From contig CAVQLK010000001.1 in the NCBI GenBank assembly GCA_963713355.1, positions 124,001-188,000 of the forward strand: a stretch of 64,000 bases of DNA, written 5' to 3'. Position numbers and translations under genes: made by a program. The DNA comes from FEN-1219 sp963713355. GTDB taxonomy: Bacteria > Pseudomonadota > Gammaproteobacteria > Steroidobacterales > Rariloculaceae. Of this stretch, positions 44,772-53,967 are shown piece by piece; position 1 is the stretch's first letter; each line of letters starts with the position of its first letter. The notes below the pieces were generated by a model. It was not told the DNA's origin and searched no databases. It saw nothing but the letters and a program-made list of their open reading frames with translations.

Positions 44772-45447
44772 CGGCGAGTTCCTGTTACGAGCCGAAAACC
44801 TCACGAAAAAGGTTAGCAGCCCCGAGGGTGAGCTGACCATCCTCGATTCCGTCAATATCGACGTGCCGCGCGGCCACACGGCCGCGATCGTCGGGCCGTC
44901 GGGCGCCGGCAAGTCTACGCTGCTCGCGCTGCTCGCGGGCCTCGACGAGCCGACGTCGGGACAAGTATGGCTGAACGGCGCGGAGCTCACCGCGCTCGAT
45001 GAAGACGGCCGCGCCGGCCTGCGCAACCGCGAGGTCGGTTTCGTTTTTCAATCATTTCACCTGTTGCCGTCGCTGACGGCGATCGAGAACGTGCTGCTGC
45101 CGCTCGAGCTCGCCGCGACGCCCAACGCGTCGGCGCGTGCGCGCCAAGCGCTCGTCGACGTTGGCCTCGAGCATCGCCTGCGTCACTATCCGAAGCAGCT
45201 CTCGGGTGGCGAGAAGCAGCGCGTCGCGATCGCGCGCGCGTTCGTGACCGGGCCGTCGCTGCTGTTCGCCGATGAGCCGACGGGCAACCTCGACAACAAG
45301 ACGGGCGCGAAGATCCTCGACATGTTGTTCGAGTTGAACGCGGCCGCCGGCACGACGCTCGTGCTCGTGACTCACGACCTCGACGCCGCCGGCCGCTGCC
45401 GACAACTCATCGAGCTCGCGGGCGGCAAGGTCGTGAACGGCGGATAG
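44764..45447 (+). CDS. ybbA: ABC transporter ATP-binding protein (YbbA family)
   Basis: Lipoprotein-release/MacB-type ATPase, 227 residues. Walker A VGPSGAGKSTLLALLAGLD, Q-loop VFQSFHLLP, signature LSGGEKQRVAIARAF, Walker B LLFADEPTGNLD and H-loop VTHDLD are all present. Start ATG at 44764 with AAGGCG upstream. Normally the permease ybbP follows; here the next gene is a large permease on the opposite strand, ending 18 bp away. Confidence 0.9.
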   Translation: MSTGEFLLRAENLTKKVSSPEGELTILDSVNIDVPRGHTAAIVGPSGAGKSTLLALLAGLDEPTSGQVWLNGAELTALDEDGRAGLRNREVGFVFQSFHLLPSLTAIENVLLPLELAATPNASARARQALVDVGLEHRLRHYPKQLSGGEKQRVAIARAFVTGPSLLFADEPTGNLDNKTGAKILDMLFELNAAAGTTLVLVTHDLDAAGRCRQLIELAGGKVVNGG

Positions 45448-45465
45448 CCGAGGCGGTGAAGCCCT

Positions 45466-47975
45466 TCACTCGCTCCTGAGAGCAATCACGGCATCGACTC
45501 GAGCCGCACGCCGCGCCGGCAGGTAGCACGCAAGGAATGCGACACTCGCGAGCAGCATCGCTACCGCACCGAACGTGAGGGGATCATGCGCGCGCACGCC
45601 GTAGAGCATCGACTCCAGCAAGCGCGTGAGGCCGAGTGCAGCGACGAGGCCCGCGGCGAGGCCAATCCCGGTGACCAGTGCCGCGCGACGCAGCATCAAG
45701 CGGACGACGTCGCTCGACTGGGCGCCCAATGCCATTCGAACACCGATCTCGGCCGTTCGCTGAGCGACGCTCTGCGCTACCACGCCGAAAATGCCGATCG
45801 CCGTTAGAAACAGCGCTAGGAACGCGAACGCGCCGAGCAGCCACGCGCCGGCGCGCGTGCGCCACATCGCGTCAGCGACGCGCGCTTCCATCGTTTTGAT
45901 CTCGGCTAGCGGCAACGTTGGATCGAGAGCGCGCACCTCGCGCGAAATCGCATTCGCAAGGCCCTCGGCAGGCAGGCGGCTCTCTACGAACAGCTGCATG
46001 CGCGACCGATAGGATTGCGCCAGCGGAACGTACGCGTCCGGAGTCGCCGCGCTTTCGATCGTGCGGTAGCGAGCGTCCGCGACGACGCCGATGACTTCGG
46101 CGCCATCCTGGAATCCGCCTTGATGCACGGCTACGACCTTGCCGATCGGGGTTTCATTAGGCCAGTACGCGCGGGCGGCGGCCTCGTTGATCAGCACGAC
46201 CTTCGGACCATTGGGCCGGTCGCGGTCGTCGAAGCCTCGACCCTCGAGCAGCGCGATGCCGAGCGTCGCAAAATACTCGGGTGTCGCCCAGTGCATGCCG
46301 ATGAGCCCGAAGTCATCACGCTGCGGATCGATGAACGTCACACGGGTTTGGTTGCAGCCGCCCGTCACCGGAGCACAGCTGCCGAAGCCTGCCGATTCGA
46401 TGCCGGGGACCGCGCGAACCCGCTCTAAAAGCCGATCGTAGAATGCGCCGCCCTGCTGTGCGTCGTAGCTCGCGTCGGGCAGTTCCAGCCGCACCGTGAG
46501 AACGCCGGTGGGATCGACTCCGAGCGCCGTTCCCTGCAACTGCCACGCGCTGCGCACCATCAATCCTGCGCCCGCGAGCAGCACGAGCGCGAGCGCGACC
46601 TGGGCGACTATCGGAGCCGTGCGCACTGCGAGCTCGCGACGGCGACCGTGCCATCCTACGGCGCTGCCTGCGGTCTTCAACGCGTCGATCGGTTGGAGCG
46701 ACGACGCCTGCAACATCGGGACGAGGGAAACCAGCGCGGCCGTCACGACCGTCACGCCGAACGTGAACAGCAGGGTCGCACCGTCGAGCCCCACCATGCT
46801 CGCGCCGATGCGCGTCAACCCGGCGGCGCCGACAATCCGCTGCTCCCCCGGCGCGAAAGAGGAACGAAAGAAGACGTCGGGGTCGGGCAGCAATATCGCC
46901 GCCGTCGAGAGCAGCAGGTCGGCGATCGCCAAGCCCGCCACGGCGCCGAACGCCGCCAGCAGCATGCTTTCGATGAAAAATTGCCGGCCTATGCGGCCTC
47001 GGCTCGCCCCCAGCGCGACGCGGATCGCGACCTCGCGGCGCCTCTCGATCGTTTTCGCAAGGAGCAAGTTTGTGAGGTTGACGCACGCGATCAACAGCAC
47101 GAACGCCACCGCGCCGAGCAACACGAGCGACGCGCGGCGAAGATCGGTGTCGACGCGCGACGCATACAGAGAGACGGCGTTTGCGCTCTCGCGGTCCGCA
47201 TCGGGCGCGTCTGCGGCGTACTCGGCCCACACCTGATCACCGGTCACGCGGGCATTCGCGATGGCCGCTTCCTCCGACACGCTCGCATTGCGGCGCGCGA
47301 CGAGCATATAACCGTGCGAAAACGGCTGGCTGAGATCCTCCGGATCCGCTTGGGCGAGCGGCAACCACACGTCGGAGTTGCCGCTCAAGCCGCTGAAGCC
47401 AGGCGGCAAGATGCCGACCACAGTGTGAGGCGTCGCATCCACTTGGATCGTGCGCCCGATGATCGCGCGATCGCCGCCGTAGCGATTCTGCCAAAGAGCG
47501 TAACCGAGAATTGCGACCGGAGCGCCGCCGACGCGGTTCGCCTCGTCGTAGGTAAAATCACGGCCAAGAATCGGCTGTAAGCCGAGCACCGCGGCGTAGC
47601 TTTCGGTGATGATTTCGCCGCGCACGTGCTGCGGATCGTCGTCGCCCGTGAGGTTGAATTCACGCTCCGCGAAGAGTGCCCAGGCGTCGAAAGATCGCTG
47701 GTTGTCGGCGAAACTGCGGTACTTCGGATACGACCACACCATTTCGCGGTAGGCGCCGGGCCCTCCGAGCGGTCGGGCAGGAGCATGTTCACGAGCATCA
47801 AGCGCTCGGCGTCGCGGAAGGGCAGTGGCTTCAACAGGACCGCGTTGACGACCGAGAACATCGCGGTGTTCGCACCGATTCCAAGCGCGAGCGTTGCAAT
47901 GGCGACGGCCGCGAAACGCGGTGCGCGACCGAACGATCGCACGGCATGCCAGATTTCTTGCCTAATCGCTGTCAT
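45466..47975 (-). CDS. Large FtsX/MacB-type ABC permease (ADOP-like), frameshifted
   Basis: About 836 residues after repair: N-terminal span (VAIATLALGIGANTAMFSVVNAVLL), a MacB-type periplasmic domain, a first FtsX domain (SLVLLGAVAFVLLIACVNLTNLLLAKTIERRREVAIRVALGASR), a second periplasmic domain and a second FtsX domain (GVVAQSVAQRTAEIGVRMALGAQSSDVVRLMLRRAALV). The wording is that of the orphan duplicated permeases common in Acidobacteria. A one-base deletion near 47758-47765 breaks the frame; both sides are intact. Convergent with the ybbA ATPase, which may serve it. Substrate unknown. Confidence 0.8.
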
Positions 47976-48167
47976 GTCCGGCCCTCCCCCCGGAGAGCGC
48001 GTCGCAACAATCGTGCCACTCGCCTGGCTGTCGTAACGCCTTCATTCCTGGGCAATACCGGTGGCCGCTCGAATGCCGGGGACTGAAAGTCGGTCCCGAA
48101 AACGCGCCGCGTTGTCGCGCAGCCGGGACGTCCGCGCGGCGCCGGCTGGCCGTTCGCGACAAAAGCC

Positions 48168-50901
48168 TTAGCCGGTGCCCTGCATCGCGTGTGCGATGCC
48201 GTTGATGCTCGCCGTCAGCGCTTGCAACACCGCGCCGTCCTGGCGGCCGCCGGCGCGCCAGCGCTCGAGCAGGTCGACCTGTAGAAAGCTCATCGGATCG
48301 ACGTAAGGGTTCCGCAAACGAATCGCGCGCCGCAGCGTGCGCGACGCCTCGAGCAGCTCGTTCTGGCGCGTGAGCCGGAGGACGAGGTCAACACAGCTGC
48401 GGTACTCGCGGCGGATCGCGGGGAAGAACTTCTCATGCCGCTCGCCGGCGAGCAGCGAATAGCGCGCTGCGACGTCCAAGTCCGCCTTTGCGAGCGCCGA
48501 CGCGACGTCGGCTAGGAGCACGCGGAAGAAATGCCATTGCTCGAACATCTCGACGAGCACGTCTTCGCCATGGACGTCGATCGCACGCTTCAGCCCCGTC
48601 GCGACGCCATACCAGCTCGGCAACAAGCAGCGGCTCTGGGTCCAGGCGAACACCCACGGGGCTGCGCGCGGCTCCGTGATCGAATCGCTGACGTGCTCGG
48701 CGCGCTCCGAGCGACTGCCGATCCGCTCGATGACGTCGATCGGCGTGGCGGCCCTGAAGTACTCCATGAAGTCGTCGGGATCCGAGAGCAAGCCTTGGTA
48801 CGCGCCGCGGCTCGCGACGGCGATCTCTTCCATGATCGACTGCCAGCGCGCTTCGGCGGGGTTCTCGGGCGGCGGCCGCACCGTGACGAGCAGCACGGCC
48901 GAGAGAAGCTGCTCGAACGTCCGCAGCGCGATTCCGCGCAAGCCGTATTTCGTGTTGATGTTCTCGCCTTGCTCCGTCATCCGGAGCCGGCCCGAGATCG
49001 CGCCGCGCGGCGCCGCCAACACTGCCTCGTGCTGCGCGCCGCTGCTGCGGCTCACGGTGCCGCCGCGGCCGTGAAACACCGTCAGCTCGACACCATGCCG
49101 CGTCATCGTCTCGACGAGCGCTTGCTGCGCCTTCTGCAGGCTCCAGCGCGTGGCCGCGATGCCGCCGTCGCGGTGGCTGTCGGAGTAGCCGAGCATGACG
49201 ATCTGATGGTCGCCGCGCGTGCGCAAATGCTCGCGATAAAGCTTGTCGCGCAGCAGGCGCTCCATGATCTTCGGCGCGCGCTCGACGTCCTCGCCCGTCT
49301 CGAAGAGCGGCGCGATGTCGAGCGGCACCGCTTCGCCTTTCCAGCCCGAGATGGCCCCACTTGGCGAGCAGCAGCACGGACAGAACGTCGTCTGGACCAT
49401 GAGCCATGCTGACGATGTACGGGCCTATCGACTCGCGGCCGTACTTGCGCCGGCAATGGGCGATCGTTTGAAAGACGGCGAGCGTTCGGCGCGCCTCCGA
49501 TGTCAACGCGCCGAGCGGCGACTCGCGCCGCTCGAGCGCCTCCTCGAGCCGGCGCGCGCGCTGCTCGTCGTCGTCGGCGAGCCAGCCGCGCTCTTGCAGC
49601 GCCTCGCCGATGACGCGCCGGTGCACGAGCGCGTTCTGGCGAATGTCGACGGTAGCCAGGTAAAAGCCGAACGTCCGCACGCGTCGCAGCAAGCGGCGCA
49701 CGGCGAACAAGCCCGCGTTGCGGCCCTTGTTCGCGCGTAAGCTGTCGGCCAACAGCTCGAGATCGGCGACGAGCTCGTTCGGCGATTCGTACGGGAACGC
49801 GTGGTCGTCGTAGGTCGCTTTGAGCCGCGCGGCCACGAGACGCAGGTAAGCGCGATACGGCATCTGCCGATGGCGAGACGGCAGCGACGCCGCGGCTTCG
49901 GGGAAGTGCCCCGCATAAAGCTCCGTGCGCCGCTTGATCTCGTCGGATACGCCGACGCGGCCCAAGCCCTGGCTCAAGTGCGCCGCGAGCTCTCCGCATT
50001 CGCGGTAATAGAGGTCGAGGACGAGCGCGCGTTGCCGCGCGAGCGTTTGCCGAATGCTTTTCGCCGTGACGTGCGGATTGCCGTCCATGTCGCCGCCGAC
50101 CCAAGTGCCGAATTGCACGACGATCGGTACCCGCACGCCGCCGCGTTCGGGAAACGCAGCTGCGAGCGCACTCTCGAGGCTTTCGTAGAGTGGCGGTACG
50201 ACGCGGTAGAGGACGTCGGTCAGAAAGAACAGCACGTGCTCGGCTTCGTCGCGTAGGCGAATGCCTTCGTCCAAGCCCTCCACCGTCTGCCAACCCGTCG
50301 TCATTTCCTGGCGAATCTGGCCGAGCGTTGCTTCGAGCTCGTGCGGCGTGAGGTACGGGTCCATCATTTCGACGAGATGCCGCGCGATGTTGTGATCTTT
50401 GCGCAGCAGTGTGCGCCGCGTGACTTCCGTCGGATGCGCCATGAACACCGGTTGGACCAGGATTGCCGCCAGCGCGCGCTCGAGCTCGTCGCCGTCGACG
50501 CCTTCGGCTTTGAGCCGCTGCAGGATGTCGACGAACCCGAATGGCTGAGGCGCGCTGGCGTCGCGCAAGTACGCCCGGCGGCGGCGGATCCGGTGCACCT
50601 TCTCCGCCATGTTGACCATCTGGAAGTAGGTCGAGAACGCGCGGATGAAATCGCGCGCCGTGCTCGGCGCCAACGACGCGAGCAGCAGCTTCAACTCGCC
50701 GTACGCCGCCTGGTCGCCTTCGCGGTGCGCGATCGCGAGCTTGCGTGCCGTCTCGACGAGGTCAAATAGCGCCTCGCCGCCTTGCTCGCGCACGAGCTCC
50801 CCGACGAGCTCGCCGAGCCGATGCACGTCCTCGCGCAGCGCGCGATCCTTCTCCGCGAAAAAGATATTCGCGCGGATCGTGCGGGAGGTCGACGAGGACA
50901 T
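48168..50901 (-). CDS. ppc: Phosphoenolpyruvate carboxylase (frameshifted)
   Basis: Anaplerotic enzyme that fixes bicarbonate onto PEP to give oxaloacetate. It starts MSSSTSRTIRANIFFAEKDRALRED; catalytic motifs are VFMAHPTEVTRRTLL, GTWVGGDMDGNP, MLGYSDSHRDGGIAA, VFHGRGGTVSRSSG and LRGIALRTFEQ, and it ends in GIAHAMQGTG. An extra base in an AAA run near 49338 shifts the frame after LLLAKWGHLGL; the protein is about 910 residues if corrected, normal for PPC. Divergent from the cytochrome gene at 51142. Confidence 0.92.
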
Positions 50902-51141
50902 GGCGGCGAGTTTACCGCAGCCCAGGGGATCTCCTTGCGCTCGACGCTCCAGAACGAGTCGCGGCAGAGGCGCAATCAGGCGCCTTGAACACCCCGGCCG
51001 CCGCGGCCAACGGCTGCGTATCGCCTTGAACACCGGCATCATGGCGAGCGGACGGGCCAGCCGCGCTTGTCACGGCCCGCCGGCGGGCGGCATAGTCCAG
51101 CGGCGCGCCGCGACGCACGCGGTGAACCGCAGGAGATTCGG

Positions 51142-52680
51142 GTGGCAAGTATTGTTCGACGGCGCGTGGCCAGACGCGCCCTGGCGGTGTCGGCGCTGTG
51201 GCTCGCGAGCGGCGCGGCGGCCGGCGAATGGTGGGCGCCTGGCGACGGCCGGCCGATGCCGGTCGAGGCGTATTACCCGAACCAGGCCGGCGCGCTCGGA
51301 ATCCTGAACATCGCAGGGACGATCGATACGCGCGGGCACCCGTTCTTCGAGCCGCTCGGGGCGAACGGCCGTGCGTGCGTGACCTGCCATCAACCCGCCG
51401 ACGCCATGGCGCTGTCCGTCGCGACCGTGCGCGAGCGTTGGGACGCGACGCGCGGGCAGGATCCGCTGTTCGCTGCGTCCGACGGGCGCAATTGCCCACA
51501 TTTGCCGGAAGGCGATCCTGCCGCGCACTCGCTGCTGCTGGCGCGCGGCCTCGTCCGCGTCGCGCTGCCGTGGCCGCCCCGCGACTCGGTGGGCGCGCCG
51601 CTGCCCGTCGAGTTCACGCTCGAGGTCGTCCGCGATCCGCCGGGCTGCAACACGCATCCCACGTACGGCCTCATGTCGGCGCAGCCGACGGTGTCCGTCT
51701 ATCGGCGCCCGCGCCCTGTCGCAAACACGAAGTATTTGACGCACAACAATTTCGGCGTCGGGCCGTTCATCGCGAAGAGCGGCTTGCCGGCCGTCCGCGA
51801 TCCCGACACGGGATTGCCGACGAGCATGAACATGATGGCCGACGCGCGCGTGACGACGCTGAAGGCGCAAGCCGTCGACGCGGCGCGCACGCACCTCGGA
51901 CTACCGAACGGGCTCGCGGCCGCGGAGCTCGAGCGCATCGTCGGCTTCGAGCAGCAGATCTACGCGGCTCAGGCGCGTGATCTCGTCGCGGGCGACCTGA
52001 CGTCGGGCCCGCCCGGCTTCGGTCCGCGCAACCTCGCCGAGGCGCCGGCCGGCGTGCTCGGCAACAACACGACGCGCTGGGTCTTCCCGCTCGGCGACGC
52101 GTGGCAGCAATCGCAAGGCGGCAGCGGTGCCGAGGCGGAAGCGGAGGCCGACGCGCGCGCCGCGATCGCGCGCGGCCACGACGTGTTCATGTTCCGGACG
52201 TTCTTCATCCGCGACTCGATGCACTTGAACAGCGTCGGACTCGGCAATCCCGTCAAACGTACCTGCTCGACGTGCCACGGCATGCACATGACGGGCATGG
52301 ACGTCGCGAACGGCTGGATGGACATCGGCACGACGAACCTGCCGTGGGCGCGCGAGGCGCCACTGAACCCGTGGACGAGCGAAGCGCCGCAGCTGCCGCT
52401 GTTCAAGGTCACGTGCCATGCCAGCGTCGCGCCGCACCCGTTCTTGGGGCGCGTGATCTACACGCAGGACCCGGGGCGCGCGCTCGTCTCCGGCAAGTGC
52501 AACGACGTCGGCGCGATCGTCATGCAGCAGTTCCGAGGGCTCGCTGCGCGCGCCCCGTACTTCTCGAACGGCTCAGCCGCGACGCTGCGCGAGCTCGTCG
52601 ACTTCTACGATCGGCGCTACTCGATCGGCTACTCCGAGCAGGAAAAGCGCGACCTAATCGCGTTCTTGGGGGCGTTATGA
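51142..52680 (+). CDS. Secreted di-haem cytochrome c (peroxidase-like)
   Basis: A protein of 512 residues with a signal peptide (about 1-27, ALAVSALWLASGAAA) and two haem c attachment sites: CVTCH at 79-83 and CSTCH near 375, plus a later His-rich stretch (CHASVAPHPF). The C-terminus (FRGLAARAPYFSNGSAATLRELVDFYDRRY) is the hallmark of cytochrome c peroxidase-like di-haem proteins, but spacing and the long insert differ from classical CcpA. It may be a periplasmic oxidoreductase of unknown substrate. GTG start after AGGAG. Overlaps the next gene (ATGA). Confidence 0.75.
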   Translation: MASIVRRRVARRALAVSALWLASGAAAGEWWAPGDGRPMPVEAYYPNQAGALGILNIAGTIDTRGHPFFEPLGANGRACVTCHQPADAMALSVATVRERWDATRGQDPLFAASDGRNCPHLPEGDPAAHSLLLARGLVRVALPWPPRDSVGAPLPVEFTLEVVRDPPGCNTHPTYGLMSAQPTVSVYRRPRPVANTKYLTHNNFGVGPFIAKSGLPAVRDPDTGLPTSMNMMADARVTTLKAQAVDAARTHLGLPNGLAAAELERIVGFEQQIYAAQARDLVAGDLTSGPPGFGPRNLAEAPAGVLGNNTTRWVFPLGDAWQQSQGGSGAEAEAEADARAAIARGHDVFMFRTFFIRDSMHLNSVGLGNPVKRTCSTCHGMHMTGMDVANGWMDIGTTNLPWAREAPLNPWTSEAPQLPLFKVTCHASVAPHPFLGRVIYTQDPGRALVSGKCNDVGAIVMQQFRGLAARAPYFSNGSAATLRELVDFYDRRYSIGYSEQEKRDLIAFLGAL

Positions 52681-53453
52681 AGGCGATGCGCGGCGCGTTG
52701 CTGCTGGCGGCGCTCGCTACGGCGAGCGTCGCGGCGGACGATGTTCCGGCCGAGCGGCGCAACTTCGTCGCCTGCCCGATCGTCCGCGACACGGCGTCCG
52801 TGCCGTGCTGGCTCGCCGAGCACGACGGCGAGCTCTACTTCCTGACGCTGCAGACCGACGTCAGCGCACCCGTCACGCCGCCGTGGCTCGGGCACCGCGT
52901 GCTCGTCGAAGGTGTCGCGGCGACCGATCGGCCGCGGATCTGTGGCGGCGTCGTGCTCGAGCCCGTCGTGCTGTCGGTGCTGCCCGAGCTCGACGCCTCG
53001 TGCAATACATTGCTGCCGGCCGAGGAGCGCTACAACCTGACGTTCGAGCCGCCGCGGCCGCCGGGCCCGAGCGCGGGCCGGCTCGCGTTCGCGGGCGCGG
53101 CACCGCCGCCGCCAGCAGAGCCGGCGCGCGCGTTCGAGCTGCGCTACGATTTCGATGGGCTCATCGTATTTCGCCACGCCGGCGAGCTGACGGCGATCCT
53201 CGACGCGGCGCGCGCGCGCGGGGCGCGCAGCGTCGCAATCACGGGCCATCGCGGCAACGTGCTGCTGTCGAACGGCACGACGCTCGCCGAGCAGCCCGCG
53301 ATCGCGCGGCGGCGCGCCGAGCAAGTCGCCGAGCTGCTGCGGGGCGCCGGCCTCGCGGACGTCGAGTACCGCGTGCGCTGGCTCGACGAGCCAGGCGCCG
53401 CCGACGGCGATGACGCGGCGCTGCGCCGCGTCACGGTCGAGCTCGATCGCTGA
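52677..53453 (+). CDS. Secreted protein with C-terminal OmpA-like domain
   Basis: Not recognised as a named protein. It has 258 residues: a signal peptide (MKAMRGALLLAALATASVA), a Cys-containing N-terminal half (ACPIVRDTASVPCWLAEHDGELYFLTLQ) and, after a proline-rich linker, a region (LRYDFDGLIVFRHAGELTAILDAARARGARSVAITGHRG, ending RAEQVAELLRGAGLADVEYRVRWL) that fits the peptidoglycan-binding OmpA-like fold. Co-translated with the di-haem cytochrome upstream, so it may hold that protein, or an electron-transfer complex, at the cell wall; this is inference. Confidence 0.65.
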   Translation: MKAMRGALLLAALATASVAADDVPAERRNFVACPIVRDTASVPCWLAEHDGELYFLTLQTDVSAPVTPPWLGHRVLVEGVAATDRPRICGGVVLEPVVLSVLPELDASCNTLLPAEERYNLTFEPPRPPGPSAGRLAFAGAAPPPPAEPARAFELRYDFDGLIVFRHAGELTAILDAARARGARSVAITGHRGNVLLSNGTTLAEQPAIARRRAEQVAELLRGAGLADVEYRVRWLDEPGAADGDDAALRRVTVELDR

Positions 53454-53472
53454 CAGCCAAGGAGGACTTGCA

Positions 53473-53952
53473 ATGGGTTTCGCGCCGTCAACGATGCAAC
53501 TGACGAGCTCGGCGTTCGCGCCCATGGCGCGAATTCCGCCGCAGTACACGGGCGAGGGCACCGATGTCTCGCCGCCGCTCGCGTGGCGCAACGCGCCGCC
53601 CGGCACGAAAGCGTTCGCGCTCGTGTGCCATGACCCCGATGCGCCGCTCGTGACGCCGGCCGCTTACGGCTTCACCCACTGGGTGCTCTACAACATCCCG
53701 GGCTCCGTAACGGAGCTGCGCGAGGCCGATAAGAGCTACACGAACGGCAGCAATAGCTTCGGCAAGCAAGGCTACGGCGGCCCGATGCCGCCCGAGCTAC
53801 ACGGCGTCCATCACTATTATTTCTGGCTACTCGCGCTGCGCGCCGACACGAAGCTCGCGGCCGGCCTATCGATGCAGGAGCTATTCGCGGCGATCGAGCC
53901 GCAAGTGCTCGGCATGAACCGCCTGATCGGGACGTACTCGCGCCCGGCTTGA
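53473..53952 (+). CDS. YbhB/YbcL family Raf kinase inhibitor-like protein
   Basis: Phosphatidylethanolamine-binding-protein fold, 159 residues, starting at ATG 53473 with AAGGAGG. Motifs: IPPQYTGEGTDVSPPLAW, FALVCHDPDAPLVTP, THWVLYNIP, GYGGPMPPELHGVHHYYFWLLAL. The ligand pocket residues DPDAP and GPxPP are kept. The biochemical role of bacterial members is not known. It is 19 bp after the OmpA-like gene and may share its transcript. Confidence 0.85.
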   Translation: MGFAPSTMQLTSSAFAPMARIPPQYTGEGTDVSPPLAWRNAPPGTKAFALVCHDPDAPLVTPAAYGFTHWVLYNIPGSVTELREADKSYTNGSNSFGKQGYGGPMPPELHGVHHYYFWLLALRADTKLAAGLSMQELFAAIEPQVLGMNRLIGTYSRPA

Positions 53953-53967
53953 CCTCATCGGCGCCGG

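Noticed and set aside
47976..48167. Gap between ppc and the ABC permease
   Set aside because: No repeat, terminator with T tract or reading frame I can support.
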